This document shows positions 16,379 to 25,755 of a stretch of 64,000 nt of DNA, piece by piece. Location: NCBI RefSeq assembly GCF_014250675.1, contig NZ_JACHTG010000004.1:869501-933500 (forward strand). The letters run 5' to 3'. The position numbers and the translations under genes were made by a program. The stretch is from Cetobacterium sp. 8H (GTDB lineage: Bacteria; Fusobacteriota; Fusobacteriia; Fusobacteriales; Fusobacteriaceae). The notes under the pieces were generated by a model. It saw only the letters and a list, made by a program, of their open reading frames with translations, searched no databases and was not told the origin of the DNA. Position 1 is the first letter of the stretch, and each line of letters opens with the position of its first letter.

Positions 16379-17351
16379 AAAAAAAAATAAGACAGGAACA
16401 AAATTATTAGGAAGTGTATTTTTAGCACTTCTTGCTATAGTTTTTTTGGGTGTATTTTTAACATATAATTTAAATAAAAATAATAAAAACTTAGAAAAAT
16501 GGGAAAGATACGCAATTATAGGTAAAAATAATATTATAGTTGTATATGAAGATAAGCTTGCTGTAAAAATTCCTTTTGATGTACAACTTGATAAAGAGAC
16601 AACAATTAAGAATTTAGTAGATTCTAAAAATTATGAGATGGTAATTGATTCAATAAATAATTTTTTGCCTGAAAAAGTTAATAATTATAAGGTTGTTAAA
16701 TATAGTGAGATATCATTGAATGTTAAAAACGCGAGAAACATACCAGAGATGGTTATAGAAGATAAAAAATATATTTTAACATCTGGTACACAAGCATTGT
16801 TTTCAGACTTATATGGTGGAGAGTTAAAAAGCTCAGGAAATATAGTTGTGGACATATTAAATGCAAATGGTGTAGGTGGATATGCGAGACAAACAGGTGA
16901 GAAATTAAAAAATAAACTATCATTAACATATACAGCAGCGAATTATGAAAAGAATACAAATTATAGTTTAATAAAAATAAATGAAGTTACAAAGGAAAAT
17001 CTAGAGGATATACTAACAAATGTAAATGAAAAATATTTCAAAATAAAAGAGGATAATGATATCCCAACTTTAGCAAGTGTTGTATTGATTTTAGGAAGAG
17101 AGAAAGATATTGATTTTAAAATTGATATAAAAGGAACTTCGGATAATGCCAAAAGTGCTTTAAAGGAACTTGAAGGTTTAGGTTATAAAAATGTTTATCT
17201 AAAAAATGAATCTAAAAAATTAGAAAAACCGGTTATAGAATATAATAAAGAGGATTATTACACAGCTTTAAAAGTTGCTAAAAAACTTAATATTATAGGT
17301 ATGATTGAAAATAATAGCTTAGATAACAAATTAAATATCTTAATGAACTAA
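16350..17351 (+). CDS. membrane-anchored LytR_C domain protein
   Basis: A 333-aa protein with a basic N terminus, one membrane helix (about 19-41) and an extracytoplasmic remainder. Around residues 166-190 the VDILNANGVGGYARQTGEKLKNK stretch matches the LytR_C fold found at the C terminus of LCP cell-wall proteins; no LCP catalytic domain is present. The TTG start is 7 nt behind AAGGAG; an ATG two codons on is possible but 13 nt away. It overlaps mtaB by 29 nt and precedes MreD-like and PBP2 genes, suggesting a wall-growth role. Confidence 0.72.
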   Translation: MQMRKEKGIRKKNKTGTKLLGSVFLALLAIVFLGVFLTYNLNKNNKNLEKWERYAIIGKNNIIVVYEDKLAVKIPFDVQLDKETTIKNLVDSKNYEMVIDSINNFLPEKVNNYKVVKYSEISLNVKNARNIPEMVIEDKKYILTSGTQALFSDLYGGELKSSGNIVVDILNANGVGGYARQTGEKLKNKLSLTYTAANYEKNTNYSLIKINEVTKENLEDILTNVNEKYFKIKEDNDIPTLASVVLILGREKDIDFKIDIKGTSDNAKSALKELEGLGYKNVYLKNESKKLEKPVIEYNKEDYYTALKVAKKLNIIGMIENNSLDNKLNILMN

Positions 17352-17368
17352 AATTATAAGGAGTGAAA

Positions 17369-17764
17369 ATGCTAGATTTTATCTCAATATTATCTATATT
17401 TATATTGGATAGTATTCCTCAAACAACATCAAAAGGATTTTTAGTAATGCCATATTTGGCTTATTTATCTTATAAAAAAGAGAAAAAAATAGTATTTTTA
17501 TTTCCTATATTAGCGATTATTCTAGCTTTACATTCTAGTGAACCAGCTTATGGTTTTATATTTATAGGGTTGAATATAATTTTTTATTATCTTTATTTTA
17601 TAAATTTTGATTATAATATTGGAAATGGTTATATTTTATCTATTTTACAAATTATAGTTTGGAAAAAATATGTTGGGGATCCTTTAATCATAGTAAATAT
17701 ATTGTTTCTTTCAATATTTTATTTTGTAATTAATTTATTATATATGAGGAGAGCAACTAAGTGA
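17369..17764 (+). CDS. MreD-like rod-shape membrane protein
   Basis: A 131-aa hydrophobic protein with about four or five membrane segments and few charges. Sequence alone does not identify it. Position, size and hydrophobic profile, directly before and overlapping mrdA (PBP2), fit MreD, which links MreBC to PBP2 and RodA. mreB and mreC are not in the window. The ATG lies 5 nt behind AGGAG; a GTG two codons earlier overlaps that site. Confidence 0.6.
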   Translation: MLDFISILSIFILDSIPQTTSKGFLVMPYLAYLSYKKEKKIVFLFPILAIILALHSSEPAYGFIFIGLNIIFYYLYFINFDYNIGNGYILSILQIIVWKKYVGDPLIIVNILFLSIFYFVINLLYMRRATK

Positions 17765-19551
17765 AAAAAGATCTTGGAATAAAACTGGGAAAAAGTTTTG
17801 AATTTAGAGGAGATATATATAAGGTATTTATATTTATTGTTTTTTTATTGTTAGGATTTAGAATGGCTTATTTACAAATTATAAAAAAGGATAAATATAA
17901 CTATTTAGCACAAAAAAATCGTGTAAAATTAAGAAAAATTGAAGCTGAAAGAGGAAATATTTATGATTCTAATGGTGAACTGATCGTAACAAACACTTTA
18001 GGGTATAGATTAGTTTATCTAAATCAAAGAAATATTGATGAAAATCAATTGAAAGAAATGAGTGAAGTTACAGGTTATACAGAGGACTATTTACAAAAGA
18101 GGATTAAATATGGAGAAATCGTACCATATACTAAAGAGAATATACTTATAGAGGATTTAGATTTAGGATTAGCACATAAGTTGATGGAAAAAATAAGTGA
18201 TTATCCATATTTAGAGGTTCAAAATTATTCAAAAAGAAAATATATATATGATACTTTAGCAGCTCATACAGTAGGTTATGTAAAAAAAATAACTGAAAAA
18301 GAATATGAAAAATTGAAAGATGAAGGTTATTCTCCTAGAGATATAGTGGGAAAAACTGGAGTCGAAAGAATTTATGATTTTCAAATGAAAGGGAAACCTG
18401 GATATGATTATATAGAGGTAAATGCCTTAAATAAAGCACAAAAAATAGAGAAGAGTAAAGATCCAATTCAAGGATACAATTTACACCTTACGTTGGATAT
18501 GCGACTTCAAAAATATATGGAAAAAATTTTTGAAGAAGAAAAATTAACTGGTTCTCTAATAGCTCTTGATGCTCAAACAGGAAAAGTTTTAACGATGGTA
18601 AGTTATCCTACTTATTCCCTGACAACTTTTAGTTCTAGAATTTCTCAAGAGGAATGGGCAGAAATAACAAATGATCCAAGAAAACCGTTAACAAATAAAA
18701 GTTTAGCAGGAGAATATCCACCAGGATCGGTTTTCAAACCATTTTCAGCATTTTCATTTTTTAATAATGGATTAGATCCTAAAACTAAAATTTATGATAA
18801 TGGAGTTTATAGTATCGGTAAATGGAGTTGGAAAGCTTGGAAAAAAGGTGGTCATGGAACTGTAGATTTTGAAAAATCTATAATTGAATCAGTTAATCCA
18901 TACTATTATAAATATGCAGATGAATTTGGTCATGAATCAATAGTAGATGTAGCAGGAAAATTTGGTTATGGAAAATTGACAAATATAGATGTTTTCGGTG
19001 AGAGGTCAGGAATTTTACCTAACGAAAAATGGAAAAAGAAAAGATTTAAACAAGGATGGTTTAAGGGAGATACAATAATTCTTTCTATAGGCCAAGGGTA
19101 TTTATTAGCAACTCCTCTTCAAGTAGCAGTGTCTTATATGGGACTTGCGAATAGAGGAAAAGCTTATGTTCCACATGTTGTTGATTATATGGAGAATGGG
19201 AAAGATCGTGTAGAGATAAAACCAGAAATTTTATATGAAAATAATTTACCAGGATGGTATTACGATGTTTTAAATAAAGCATTGATAAACACTGTAGAGA
19301 AAAATAATGGGACGACAAAATCTTTAAGAACCCCAGGACTTAGAATTGCAGCAAAAAGTGGATCAGCACAAAACTCAAGATTTGATGAGACGCATGCGTT
19401 AGTAGCAGGATACTTTCCTGCTGATAAGCAACCAAAGATTGTATTCACTGTTCTTTTAGAAGGAGCAGGTGGTGGAGGAAGCGTAGCAGGAGGAGTAGCT
19501 AAGAAATTTGTGGACAAATATTTGGAATATTACAATGAGGAGATGAAATGA
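17761..19551 (+). CDS. mrdA: penicillin-binding protein 2 (elongasome transpeptidase)
   Basis: Class B PBP that cross-links peptidoglycan during cell elongation, anchored in the inner membrane. The 596-aa protein has a membrane helix at about 22-42, the dimerisation domain with EAERGNIYDSNG, and a transpeptidase domain. The active-site motifs are SVFK near residue 322, SVN near 376 and KSG near 532. It starts with GTG overlapping the previous stop by 4 nt and overlaps the RNase J gene by 4 nt. Confidence 0.93.
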   Translation: MKKDLGIKLGKSFEFRGDIYKVFIFIVFLLLGFRMAYLQIIKKDKYNYLAQKNRVKLRKIEAERGNIYDSNGELIVTNTLGYRLVYLNQRNIDENQLKEMSEVTGYTEDYLQKRIKYGEIVPYTKENILIEDLDLGLAHKLMEKISDYPYLEVQNYSKRKYIYDTLAAHTVGYVKKITEKEYEKLKDEGYSPRDIVGKTGVERIYDFQMKGKPGYDYIEVNALNKAQKIEKSKDPIQGYNLHLTLDMRLQKYMEKIFEEEKLTGSLIALDAQTGKVLTMVSYPTYSLTTFSSRISQEEWAEITNDPRKPLTNKSLAGEYPPGSVFKPFSAFSFFNNGLDPKTKIYDNGVYSIGKWSWKAWKKGGHGTVDFEKSIIESVNPYYYKYADEFGHESIVDVAGKFGYGKLTNIDVFGERSGILPNEKWKKKRFKQGWFKGDTIILSIGQGYLLATPLQVAVSYMGLANRGKAYVPHVVDYMENGKDRVEIKPEILYENNLPGWYYDVLNKALINTVEKNNGTTKSLRTPGLRIAAKSGSAQNSRFDETHALVAGYFPADKQPKIVFTVLLEGAGGGGSVAGGVAKKFVDKYLEYYNEEMK

Positions 19552-21479
19552 ATTTAGAAAATATTGCTGAAAAGGAGAAAGACACAGTAAAGAAAAAACC
19601 AAAACGAAAAAAGTATTATAATAAACCTAAATCTACGGAAAAAAAAGTAGAAGAAATAAAAGTAGATGAAACAAAAGTACAAGAAGTAAAAAAAGTAGTA
19701 ACACAAAAAGATGAACAGGCACCCAAGAAAAAGATTCATAAAAAAATAGAGAAAATTGAAAAGATTGAAAAAGTAGAAGAAGATAAAAAAGTTTCTACAA
19801 AATCTGAAAAAGAAGAAAAAATGTATGTTATTCCATTAGGAGGACTAGATGAAGTAGGAAAAAATATGACTCTAGTTCAATATAGAGATGAGATAATTAT
19901 TATTGATTCAGGAGTTACATTCCCAGATGACGGTCTTTTAGGAATAGATTTGGTTATTCCTGATTTTAGCTATATAGAAAGTAACAGAGATAAGGTAAAG
20001 GGGTTATTTATAACTCACGGACACGAAGATCATATAGGATCGGTTCCTTATCTTTATCAAAAGATAGATAAGAATATACCTGTCCATGGTGGAAAATTAA
20101 CATTAGCTTTAATCAAATCAAAGTTTGAAAATGGTGATGTCTCAAAAGTTCTTCCAAAGATGAAAGAAGTTAAAGGTAGAGACAAGATAAAAATAGGAAA
20201 ATATTTTGAAGTTGAGTTTGTTGGAGTGACACACTCAATAGCAGATGCCTATGCTATTGTAGTAACAACACCAGCAGGAAGAGTAATGTATACAGGAGAT
20301 TTCAAAATTGATTTAACTCCAGTAGATGGAGATGGAGTAGATTTTTTAAGACTTGCTCAAATAGGAGAAGAAGGAGTAGATCTATTATTATCAGATTCAA
20401 CTAACTCTGAAATAGATGGATTCACACCGTCGGAAAGAACAGTTGGGGAAGCTTTTAAAGTTGAATTTACTAAAGCCAAAGGAAGAATAATTGTTGCAGC
20501 ATTCGCATCACATATACATAGATTGCAACAAATTGTAAATATAGCTCACGAACATGGAAGAAAGATAGCAATAGATGGTAGAAGCTTGGTAAAAGTATTT
20601 GATATAGCTTCATCATTAGGATATTTAAAACTTCCAGAAAACATAATGATAAATTTATCAGATGTTGATAAAATGAAAGATAATAAAGTTGTAATTTTGT
20701 GTACTGGAACTCAAGGAGAGCCAATGGCTGCACTTTCAAGAATTGCAAAAAATATGCATAAGCATACAAAAGTAAAAGAAGGAGATACAGTAATTATCTC
20801 TGCAACACCAATTCCAGGAAATGAAAGAGCTGTTTCTAACAATATAAATAGTCTGTTGAAATATGAAGCAGAAGTTGTATTTAAAAAAATAGCTGGAATA
20901 CACGTATCTGGACATGCGAGTAAAGAAGAGCAGAAGTTAATGTTAAACTTAATTAAGCCGAAAAACTTTATGCCAGTGCATGGGGAATTTAAGATGTTAA
21001 AAGCACATAAAGAAACAGCTATTGAAACAGGAATTCCAAAAAATAATATAGTTATTGCAACAAATGGAAGTAAAGTAGAAGTTACTAAAACGAGTGCAAA
21101 AGTAAAAGGAAAAGTAAATGCAGGAGCTACACTTGTTGATGGTTTAGGAGTTGGAGATATCGGACACATAGTTTTAAAAGATAGACAACAACTATCACAA
21201 GATGGAGTTGTAATAATTGTATTTACAATGAATAAAGAAACAGGAAAAATTGTAAGCGGACCTGATATTGTAACAAGAGGTTTCGTGTATTCTAGAGACT
21301 CTGAAGTTATATTAAATGAGGCAAATGATCACATAAAAGTAAAACTGAAAGAGTTTGAAGAAAATGGTATAAAAGATTGGACAACTATAAAAAATAGTGT
21401 TAGAGATATTGCTAGTAAGTTTTTCTATAATAGAATAAAAAGAACCCCTGTAATCTTACCAATCATTATGGATATATAA
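19548..21479 (+). CDS. rnj: ribonuclease J with a lysine-rich N-terminal extension
   Basis: A metallo-beta-lactamase RNase with 5'-3' exonuclease and endonuclease activity in mRNA decay and rRNA maturation. The 643-aa protein has the catalytic motif THGHEDH near residue 155, followed by beta-CASP (SDSTNSE, ASHIHRLQQI, SGHAS) and C-terminal domains. The first 90 or so residues are Lys/Glu-rich repeats (KIEKIEKIEKVE and similar) that the usual 555-aa RNase J lacks; the core starts at MYVIPLGGLDEVGKN. RNase Y and RNase R are also in the window. Confidence 0.95.
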   Translation: MNLENIAEKEKDTVKKKPKRKKYYNKPKSTEKKVEEIKVDETKVQEVKKVVTQKDEQAPKKKIHKKIEKIEKIEKVEEDKKVSTKSEKEEKMYVIPLGGLDEVGKNMTLVQYRDEIIIIDSGVTFPDDGLLGIDLVIPDFSYIESNRDKVKGLFITHGHEDHIGSVPYLYQKIDKNIPVHGGKLTLALIKSKFENGDVSKVLPKMKEVKGRDKIKIGKYFEVEFVGVTHSIADAYAIVVTTPAGRVMYTGDFKIDLTPVDGDGVDFLRLAQIGEEGVDLLLSDSTNSEIDGFTPSERTVGEAFKVEFTKAKGRIIVAAFASHIHRLQQIVNIAHEHGRKIAIDGRSLVKVFDIASSLGYLKLPENIMINLSDVDKMKDNKVVILCTGTQGEPMAALSRIAKNMHKHTKVKEGDTVIISATPIPGNERAVSNNINSLLKYEAEVVFKKIAGIHVSGHASKEEQKLMLNLIKPKNFMPVHGEFKMLKAHKETAIETGIPKNNIVIATNGSKVEVTKTSAKVKGKVNAGATLVDGLGVGDIGHIVLKDRQQLSQDGVVIIVFTMNKETGKIVSGPDIVTRGFVYSRDSEVILNEANDHIKVKLKEFEENGIKDWTTIKNSVRDIASKFFYNRIKRTPVILPIIMDI

Positions 21480-21509
21480 AAAGAATTTAAGAAGTAAAGA
21501 GGAGAAAAA

Positions 21510-21818
21510 ATGAATTTAACAAGTAAAAAAAGAGCATTTTTAAAAAAGAGAGCTCACAATTTAGATCCAATATTTAGAATAGGAAAAGAAGGATTTTCAG
21601 AAGCTTTAGCTCAAGGAGTAGCAGATGCAATAGGTCCAAGAGAATTAATAAAAGTAAAAATTCTTCAAAACTCAGAAGTAGAAAAAAAGGAAGTTGCTTA
21701 TCAAATTGCTGATGCAATTGGAGCAGAAGTAGTTTCAATAATAGGAAGAACTATAACTTTCTATAAAGAAAGTGAAGAAAAACCTTCAATATCTTTAGAA
21801 TTAAAAGGAATAAAGTAA
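21510..21818 (+). CDS. yhbY: CRM-domain ribosome-associated protein YhbY
   Basis: A 102-aa single CRS1/YhbY (CRM) domain that binds pre-50S RNA. LTSKKRAFLKKRAHNLDPIFRIGKEG at the N terminus and a variant of the GxxG loop (IGPRELIKVK) are characteristic. The C terminus carries a few extra residues. It follows the RNase J gene by 30 nt and has GAGGAG before its ATG. In other genomes yhbY often lies with ribosome-assembly genes, as here. Confidence 0.9.
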   Translation: MNLTSKKRAFLKKRAHNLDPIFRIGKEGFSEALAQGVADAIGPRELIKVKILQNSEVEKKEVAYQIADAIGAEVVSIIGRTITFYKESEEKPSISLELKGIK

Positions 21819-21841
21819 AAAAATAGAGAGTGGGGAAAACT

Positions 21842-22303
21842 ATGGAAAAAGGAATAATTTTAGGAAATAAAATTCTAGATGTAGTATTTATAGCTTGGTT
21901 TATAGCCCAGTTTTATAAAGTGATAATAACAATATTTATAGATAAAAAATTAAATATTAAAAGAATCTTTGAAACTGGAGGAATGCCAAGCTCCCACTCT
22001 TCAACAATGGCATCACTAAGTACAGCAGTTGGTATTGCTCACGGAACACAGAGTACAGTTTTTGCAATTTCTTTAGTTTTAGCAGGAGTTGTTATGTACG
22101 ATGCTGCAGGAATAAGAAGAGCTGCTGGAAAACATGCAGGGTTATTAAATACTTTATTAGATAGGTTTGCAGCTAAAGTGGGGGAAAAGTTACATGATGG
22201 TAAATTAAAAGAACTTTTAGGACACAGTCCTATGGAAGTTTTAGTGGGGGCTATATTAGGAGTGGTTGTAGCCTTTTTATTCAAAGGTTATATTCAAGCT
22301 TAA
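21842..22303 (+). CDS. divergent PAP2 family membrane protein (DUF212)
   Basis: A 153-aa inner-membrane protein with about four hydrophobic segments. The signature GGMPSSHSSTMASL and the later GVVMYDAAGIRRAAGKHA match the DUF212 branch of acid phosphatases. The substrate is unknown; a lipid phosphate is possible. The chosen ATG is preceded by GTGGGG. A GTG four codons upstream overlaps that site. Confidence 0.85.
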   Translation: MEKGIILGNKILDVVFIAWFIAQFYKVIITIFIDKKLNIKRIFETGGMPSSHSSTMASLSTAVGIAHGTQSTVFAISLVLAGVVMYDAAGIRRAAGKHAGLLNTLLDRFAAKVGEKLHDGKLKELLGHSPMEVLVGAILGVVVAFLFKGYIQA

Positions 22304-22314
22304 GGATGGAAAAT

Positions 22315-24132
22315 ATGAAGGTAGATAAAGAATACATTGAGAAATTAAAAAAAGAGAGTGAAGAGATTAGAAACACATTAATAGAAATAACAAGTAAAAA
22401 TGGTGGACATTTAGCACCTAATTTAGGTGTTGTGGAATTAACTCAAGCAATAAATGAAGTTTTTGATCTACCAAATGATAAAGTACTTTTTGATGTAGGG
22501 CATCAGTCATATGTCTATAAATTACTGACAGGAAGAAAAGAAAAATTTTGTACGTTAAGAAAAAAAAATGGAATAGGACCATTTTCAGATCCTAAAGAGA
22601 GTTGTTATGACTTTTTTATTGCAGGTCATGCAGGAAGTGCATTATCAGCAGGTGCAGGAATAGCTACAGCTAATCCAGATAGTAAAGTGATAGTTGTAGT
22701 GGGAGATGCTTCAATAGCGAACGGGCACTCATTGGAGGCCTTAAATAATATTGGAGAAAATATAAAAAATTTAATAGTTATACTTAATGATAATGAAATG
22801 TCTATTGGAAAAAATGTGGGCTCATTATCAAACTTTTTTGGTAGATTAATGGTAAGTAATACTTATATGAATATCAGAAAAGATATTAGAGATATAGTAA
22901 GTAAAGGAAAAGTTGGTATACAAGTAAAGAACTTACTAGAAAGAATAGAGTGTTCTGTTAAACAATTCTTTTTACCTTCAAGCATATCAGAAGTTTTGGG
23001 ATATCAATTTTTAGGTGTCATAGATGGCCATAATTTAGAACTATTAATAAAAACTTTATCTATAGCAAAAGAAATGGAAGGACCTATTTTTGTGCATGTA
23101 AAAACAGAAAAAGGAAAAGGATATCATTTAGCAGAAGAAAATAAAGAAAAGTTTCATGGAATATCACCATTTAACCCTGAAACAGGAGAAGTTGAGTCAG
23201 GCGAAAAGAGCTACTCAAGTATTTTTGGTAAAAAATTAGTAGAAATTGCAGAAAAAGATGAGAGTGTTTATGCTATCTCAGCAGCAATGATAAAAGGAAC
23301 AGGATTAGGAGAGTTTCAAAATAAATTTGAGAATAGATGTATAGATGTAGGAATAGCGGAAGGACATGGAGTTACATTTGCTGCAGGGTTGGCAATATCT
23401 GATAAAAAACCTTATATAGCTATTTATTCGACTTTTTTTCAAAGAGCTTTTGATCAACTAATTCATGACGTAGGTTTACAAAATTTACCAGTTAGATTTA
23501 TTGTTGATAGAGCAGGAATAGTTGGAGAAGATGGAAAGACTCATCAAGGGATACATGATTTAAATATGTTTTTAAGTATGCCTAATTATAGAGTTTTAGC
23601 ACCTACAACAGGAAAAGAATTAGAAAGAATATTAGAGTTTTCAAAAGACTTTAATGAAGGACCGTTAGCTATAAGATTTCCTAGAGGAAAAACCTTTGAA
23701 TTAAAAGAGGATATAGATTTTGAATTGGGAAAATGGAGAGAGATAAGAAAAGGTACAAAAAACCTTTATTTAGCAACGGGTTCAATGTTAAAAGAAGTGA
23801 TAGAGATAGAAGAAAAACTTAGAGAAAAAGGTTTGGATGGAACAATTGTTAGTTGTTCATCAATAAGACCTTTAGATGAAGACTTTATTTTAGATGAATT
23901 TTCAAAATATGAGAATATATTTACATTTGAAGATGCATATGAAAGAGGTGGATTCGGTTCTGAGGTTTTAGCATTTATAAATGAGAAAAAAATTAAAATT
24001 AAAATAAATATAATTGCTCTAGATAGTGTATCAATTCCACATGGATCTAGGAATATACTTCTAGAAGATTATGGCCTAAGAGGCAAAAAACTAATAGATA
24101 GAATTGAGGGTAGCATTAATGGCGAAAAATAG
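22315..24132 (+). CDS. dxs: 1-deoxy-D-xylulose-5-phosphate synthase
   Basis: First step of the MEP isoprenoid pathway, joining pyruvate and glyceraldehyde 3-phosphate with thiamine diphosphate. The 605-aa protein shows GHLAPNLGVVELTQAI, DVGHQSYVYKLLTGR, the thiamine-binding GDASIANGHSLEALN and the C-terminal transketolase domain (GIAEGHGVTFAAGLA). The ThDP loop deviates slightly from the usual GDGAMTGG. The ATG with AAGGA 8 nt upstream was chosen over one three codons earlier. ispH, the last MEP enzyme, is at 48631-49497. Confidence 0.93.
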   Translation: MKVDKEYIEKLKKESEEIRNTLIEITSKNGGHLAPNLGVVELTQAINEVFDLPNDKVLFDVGHQSYVYKLLTGRKEKFCTLRKKNGIGPFSDPKESCYDFFIAGHAGSALSAGAGIATANPDSKVIVVVGDASIANGHSLEALNNIGENIKNLIVILNDNEMSIGKNVGSLSNFFGRLMVSNTYMNIRKDIRDIVSKGKVGIQVKNLLERIECSVKQFFLPSSISEVLGYQFLGVIDGHNLELLIKTLSIAKEMEGPIFVHVKTEKGKGYHLAEENKEKFHGISPFNPETGEVESGEKSYSSIFGKKLVEIAEKDESVYAISAAMIKGTGLGEFQNKFENRCIDVGIAEGHGVTFAAGLAISDKKPYIAIYSTFFQRAFDQLIHDVGLQNLPVRFIVDRAGIVGEDGKTHQGIHDLNMFLSMPNYRVLAPTTGKELERILEFSKDFNEGPLAIRFPRGKTFELKEDIDFELGKWREIRKGTKNLYLATGSMLKEVIEIEEKLREKGLDGTIVSCSSIRPLDEDFILDEFSKYENIFTFEDAYERGGFGSEVLAFINEKKIKIKINIIALDSVSIPHGSRNILLEDYGLRGKKLIDRIEGSINGEK

Positions 24133-24949
24133 TAATGCACTAAAGTTTATTAAATTACTTTTGGAACATGAGATGGTTTTAGATTTAGATCATCATGATG
24201 ATCAAGGGGTAAAGATAACTACGCATACATACGATGTATTGAAAATATCTTTTGAAGAGATAAGAAGAGATTTTAGAGATTTAAAAGAAGCAAGAGAAAG
24301 AGTAGAATTTTTCTCTATAATAGTTGGAGTAATTATCCATGATTTAAGTAAGGGTAGTATTAGAAAAGCGGATGAAAAATTATCACACTCTCAAATGATG
24401 ATAAAAAAACCAGAATACATTATAAAAGAAGCAGAAAAGGTTTTGACTGAAATTGAAGAGGCTTTAAATCTAAGAATAATAGATAAAATAAAGAAAAATA
24501 TAACACACATAGTTATATCACACCACGGTAAATGGGGAAAAATTCAACCAAATACTAAGGAAGCTCATATTGTTCATAGAGCTGATATGTATTCAGCAAA
24601 ATATCATAGAATAAATCCTATTGGTGCAGATAAGATATTAAAAATGATGAGCGAAGGATTAAATATCGATGAGGTAGCTAAAAAGTTTAATTGTACAACA
24701 GGTGTAATCAAAGATAGATTAAAAAGAGCAAAACATGAATTGAGATTAAAAAATACAAAACAATTATTAGGATACTATAAAAGTAAAAAGAAAATTCCTA
24801 TTGGAGATGATTTCTTTACTAAGAGAGTAAGAGAGACAGAGAAATTAATAAAAGCTGTAGATAGAGAGGGATTTGAAAATCTGATATTAGAAAATCCATT
24901 ACTTAACTATCTAGAGGATGTTAAGATTTTTGAAAAGGAAGGCAATTAA
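24119..24949 (+). CDS. HD-domain phosphohydrolase with internal helix-turn-helix
   Basis: A 276-aa soluble protein. An HD metal-dependent domain spans about 35-165: HTYDV, VGVIIHDLSKGS, ISHHGKWG and HRADMYSAKY supply the His and Asp ligands. Residues about 178-212 (LNIDEVAKKFNCTTGVIKDRLKRAKHEL) look like a sigma-region-4-type helix-turn-helix. I do not recognise a named family or substrate. The start ATG overlaps the dxs stop; an upstream TTG is unlikely. It overlaps tlyA by one base. Confidence 0.75.
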   Translation: MAKNSNALKFIKLLLEHEMVLDLDHHDDQGVKITTHTYDVLKISFEEIRRDFRDLKEARERVEFFSIIVGVIIHDLSKGSIRKADEKLSHSQMMIKKPEYIIKEAEKVLTEIEEALNLRIIDKIKKNITHIVISHHGKWGKIQPNTKEAHIVHRADMYSAKYHRINPIGADKILKMMSEGLNIDEVAKKFNCTTGVIKDRLKRAKHELRLKNTKQLLGYYKSKKKIPIGDDFFTKRVRETEKLIKAVDREGFENLILENPLLNYLEDVKIFEKEGN

Positions 24950-25755
24950 TGAAAGAAAGAGTGGATGTTCTTCTAGTAGAAAAAGGATTTTATGAGACTA
25001 GAGAAAAAGCAAAAAGAGCTATTATGGCTGGATTAGTTATAATAAATGATAAGAAAATAGATAAACCAGGAACATCTATAAAAATAGATGAAGAACCTTT
25101 AATAAGAGTTAAAGGTGACGCATGTAAATATGTAAGCCGTGGTGGATTGAAACTAGAAAAAGCCATATCGGTTTTTAATATGGATTTTCAAGATAAGATT
25201 GTTTTAGATGTAGGATCTTCAACAGGTGGTTTTACAGACTGTTCTCTACAAAATGGAGCTAAATTTGTCTATGCTGTAGATGTTGGAACAAATCAACTAG
25301 ATTGGAAATTAAGAAATGATGAAAGAGTAAAATCACTAGAAAATATGCATATAAAAGATTTGACTTTAAATGATTTAGATAATAGAAAAGTGGACTACAT
25401 TGTAATGGATGTCTCATTTATATCTATAACTAAGGTTATAGAACACCTGATTAAGTATTTTGACAAAGAAACAAAGTTGATGGCTTTAATAAAGCCACAA
25501 TTTGAAGTTGGAAAGGAAAATATCGAAAAGGGTGGAATAGTTAAAGATAGTAAAAAACATTTAATGGCAATAGAAATGGTTGTAGAAGAGGCAAAAAAAT
25601 CAGGACTTAGATTAAAAGGGTTAGATTTTTCGCCAATAACAGGAACTAAGGGGAATGTGGAGTATATCTCCCTATTTGAATTAGGAGAAGATAACTCTCA
25701 GATTAATATTGAAGCTGTTGTAAAGTTAGGAAAAAACTTGGGAGGAGCTATATGA
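24949..25755 (+). CDS. tlyA: TlyA-family 2'-O-ribose rRNA methyltransferase
   Basis: The 268-aa protein has an N-terminal S4 RNA-binding domain (RVDVLLVEKGFYETREKAKRAIMAGLV) and an FtsJ-like methyltransferase domain. The SAM motif is LDVGSSTGGFTDC and KPQFEVG is a later landmark. Mycobacterial TlyA methylates rRNA ribose 2'-OH; hemolysin annotations in this family are mostly historical. It overlaps the protease gene downstream by 4 nt (ATGA). Confidence 0.9.
   Translation: MKERVDVLLVEKGFYETREKAKRAIMAGLVIINDKKIDKPGTSIKIDEEPLIRVKGDACKYVSRGGLKLEKAISVFNMDFQDKIVLDVGSSTGGFTDCSLQNGAKFVYAVDVGTNQLDWKLRNDERVKSLENMHIKDLTLNDLDNRKVDYIVMDVSFISITKVIEHLIKYFDKETKLMALIKPQFEVGKENIEKGGIVKDSKKHLMAIEMVVEEAKKSGLRLKGLDFSPITGTKGNVEYISLFELGEDNSQINIEAVVKLGKNLGGAI

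Noticed and set aside
20711-21169. 152-aa ORF antisense to the RNase J gene
   Set aside because: Its composition follows the complementary strand of the RNase J gene and it has no initiation signal.
22039-22284. 81-aa ORF antisense to the PAP2-like gene
   Set aside because: Shadow of the DUF212 gene with no independent signals.
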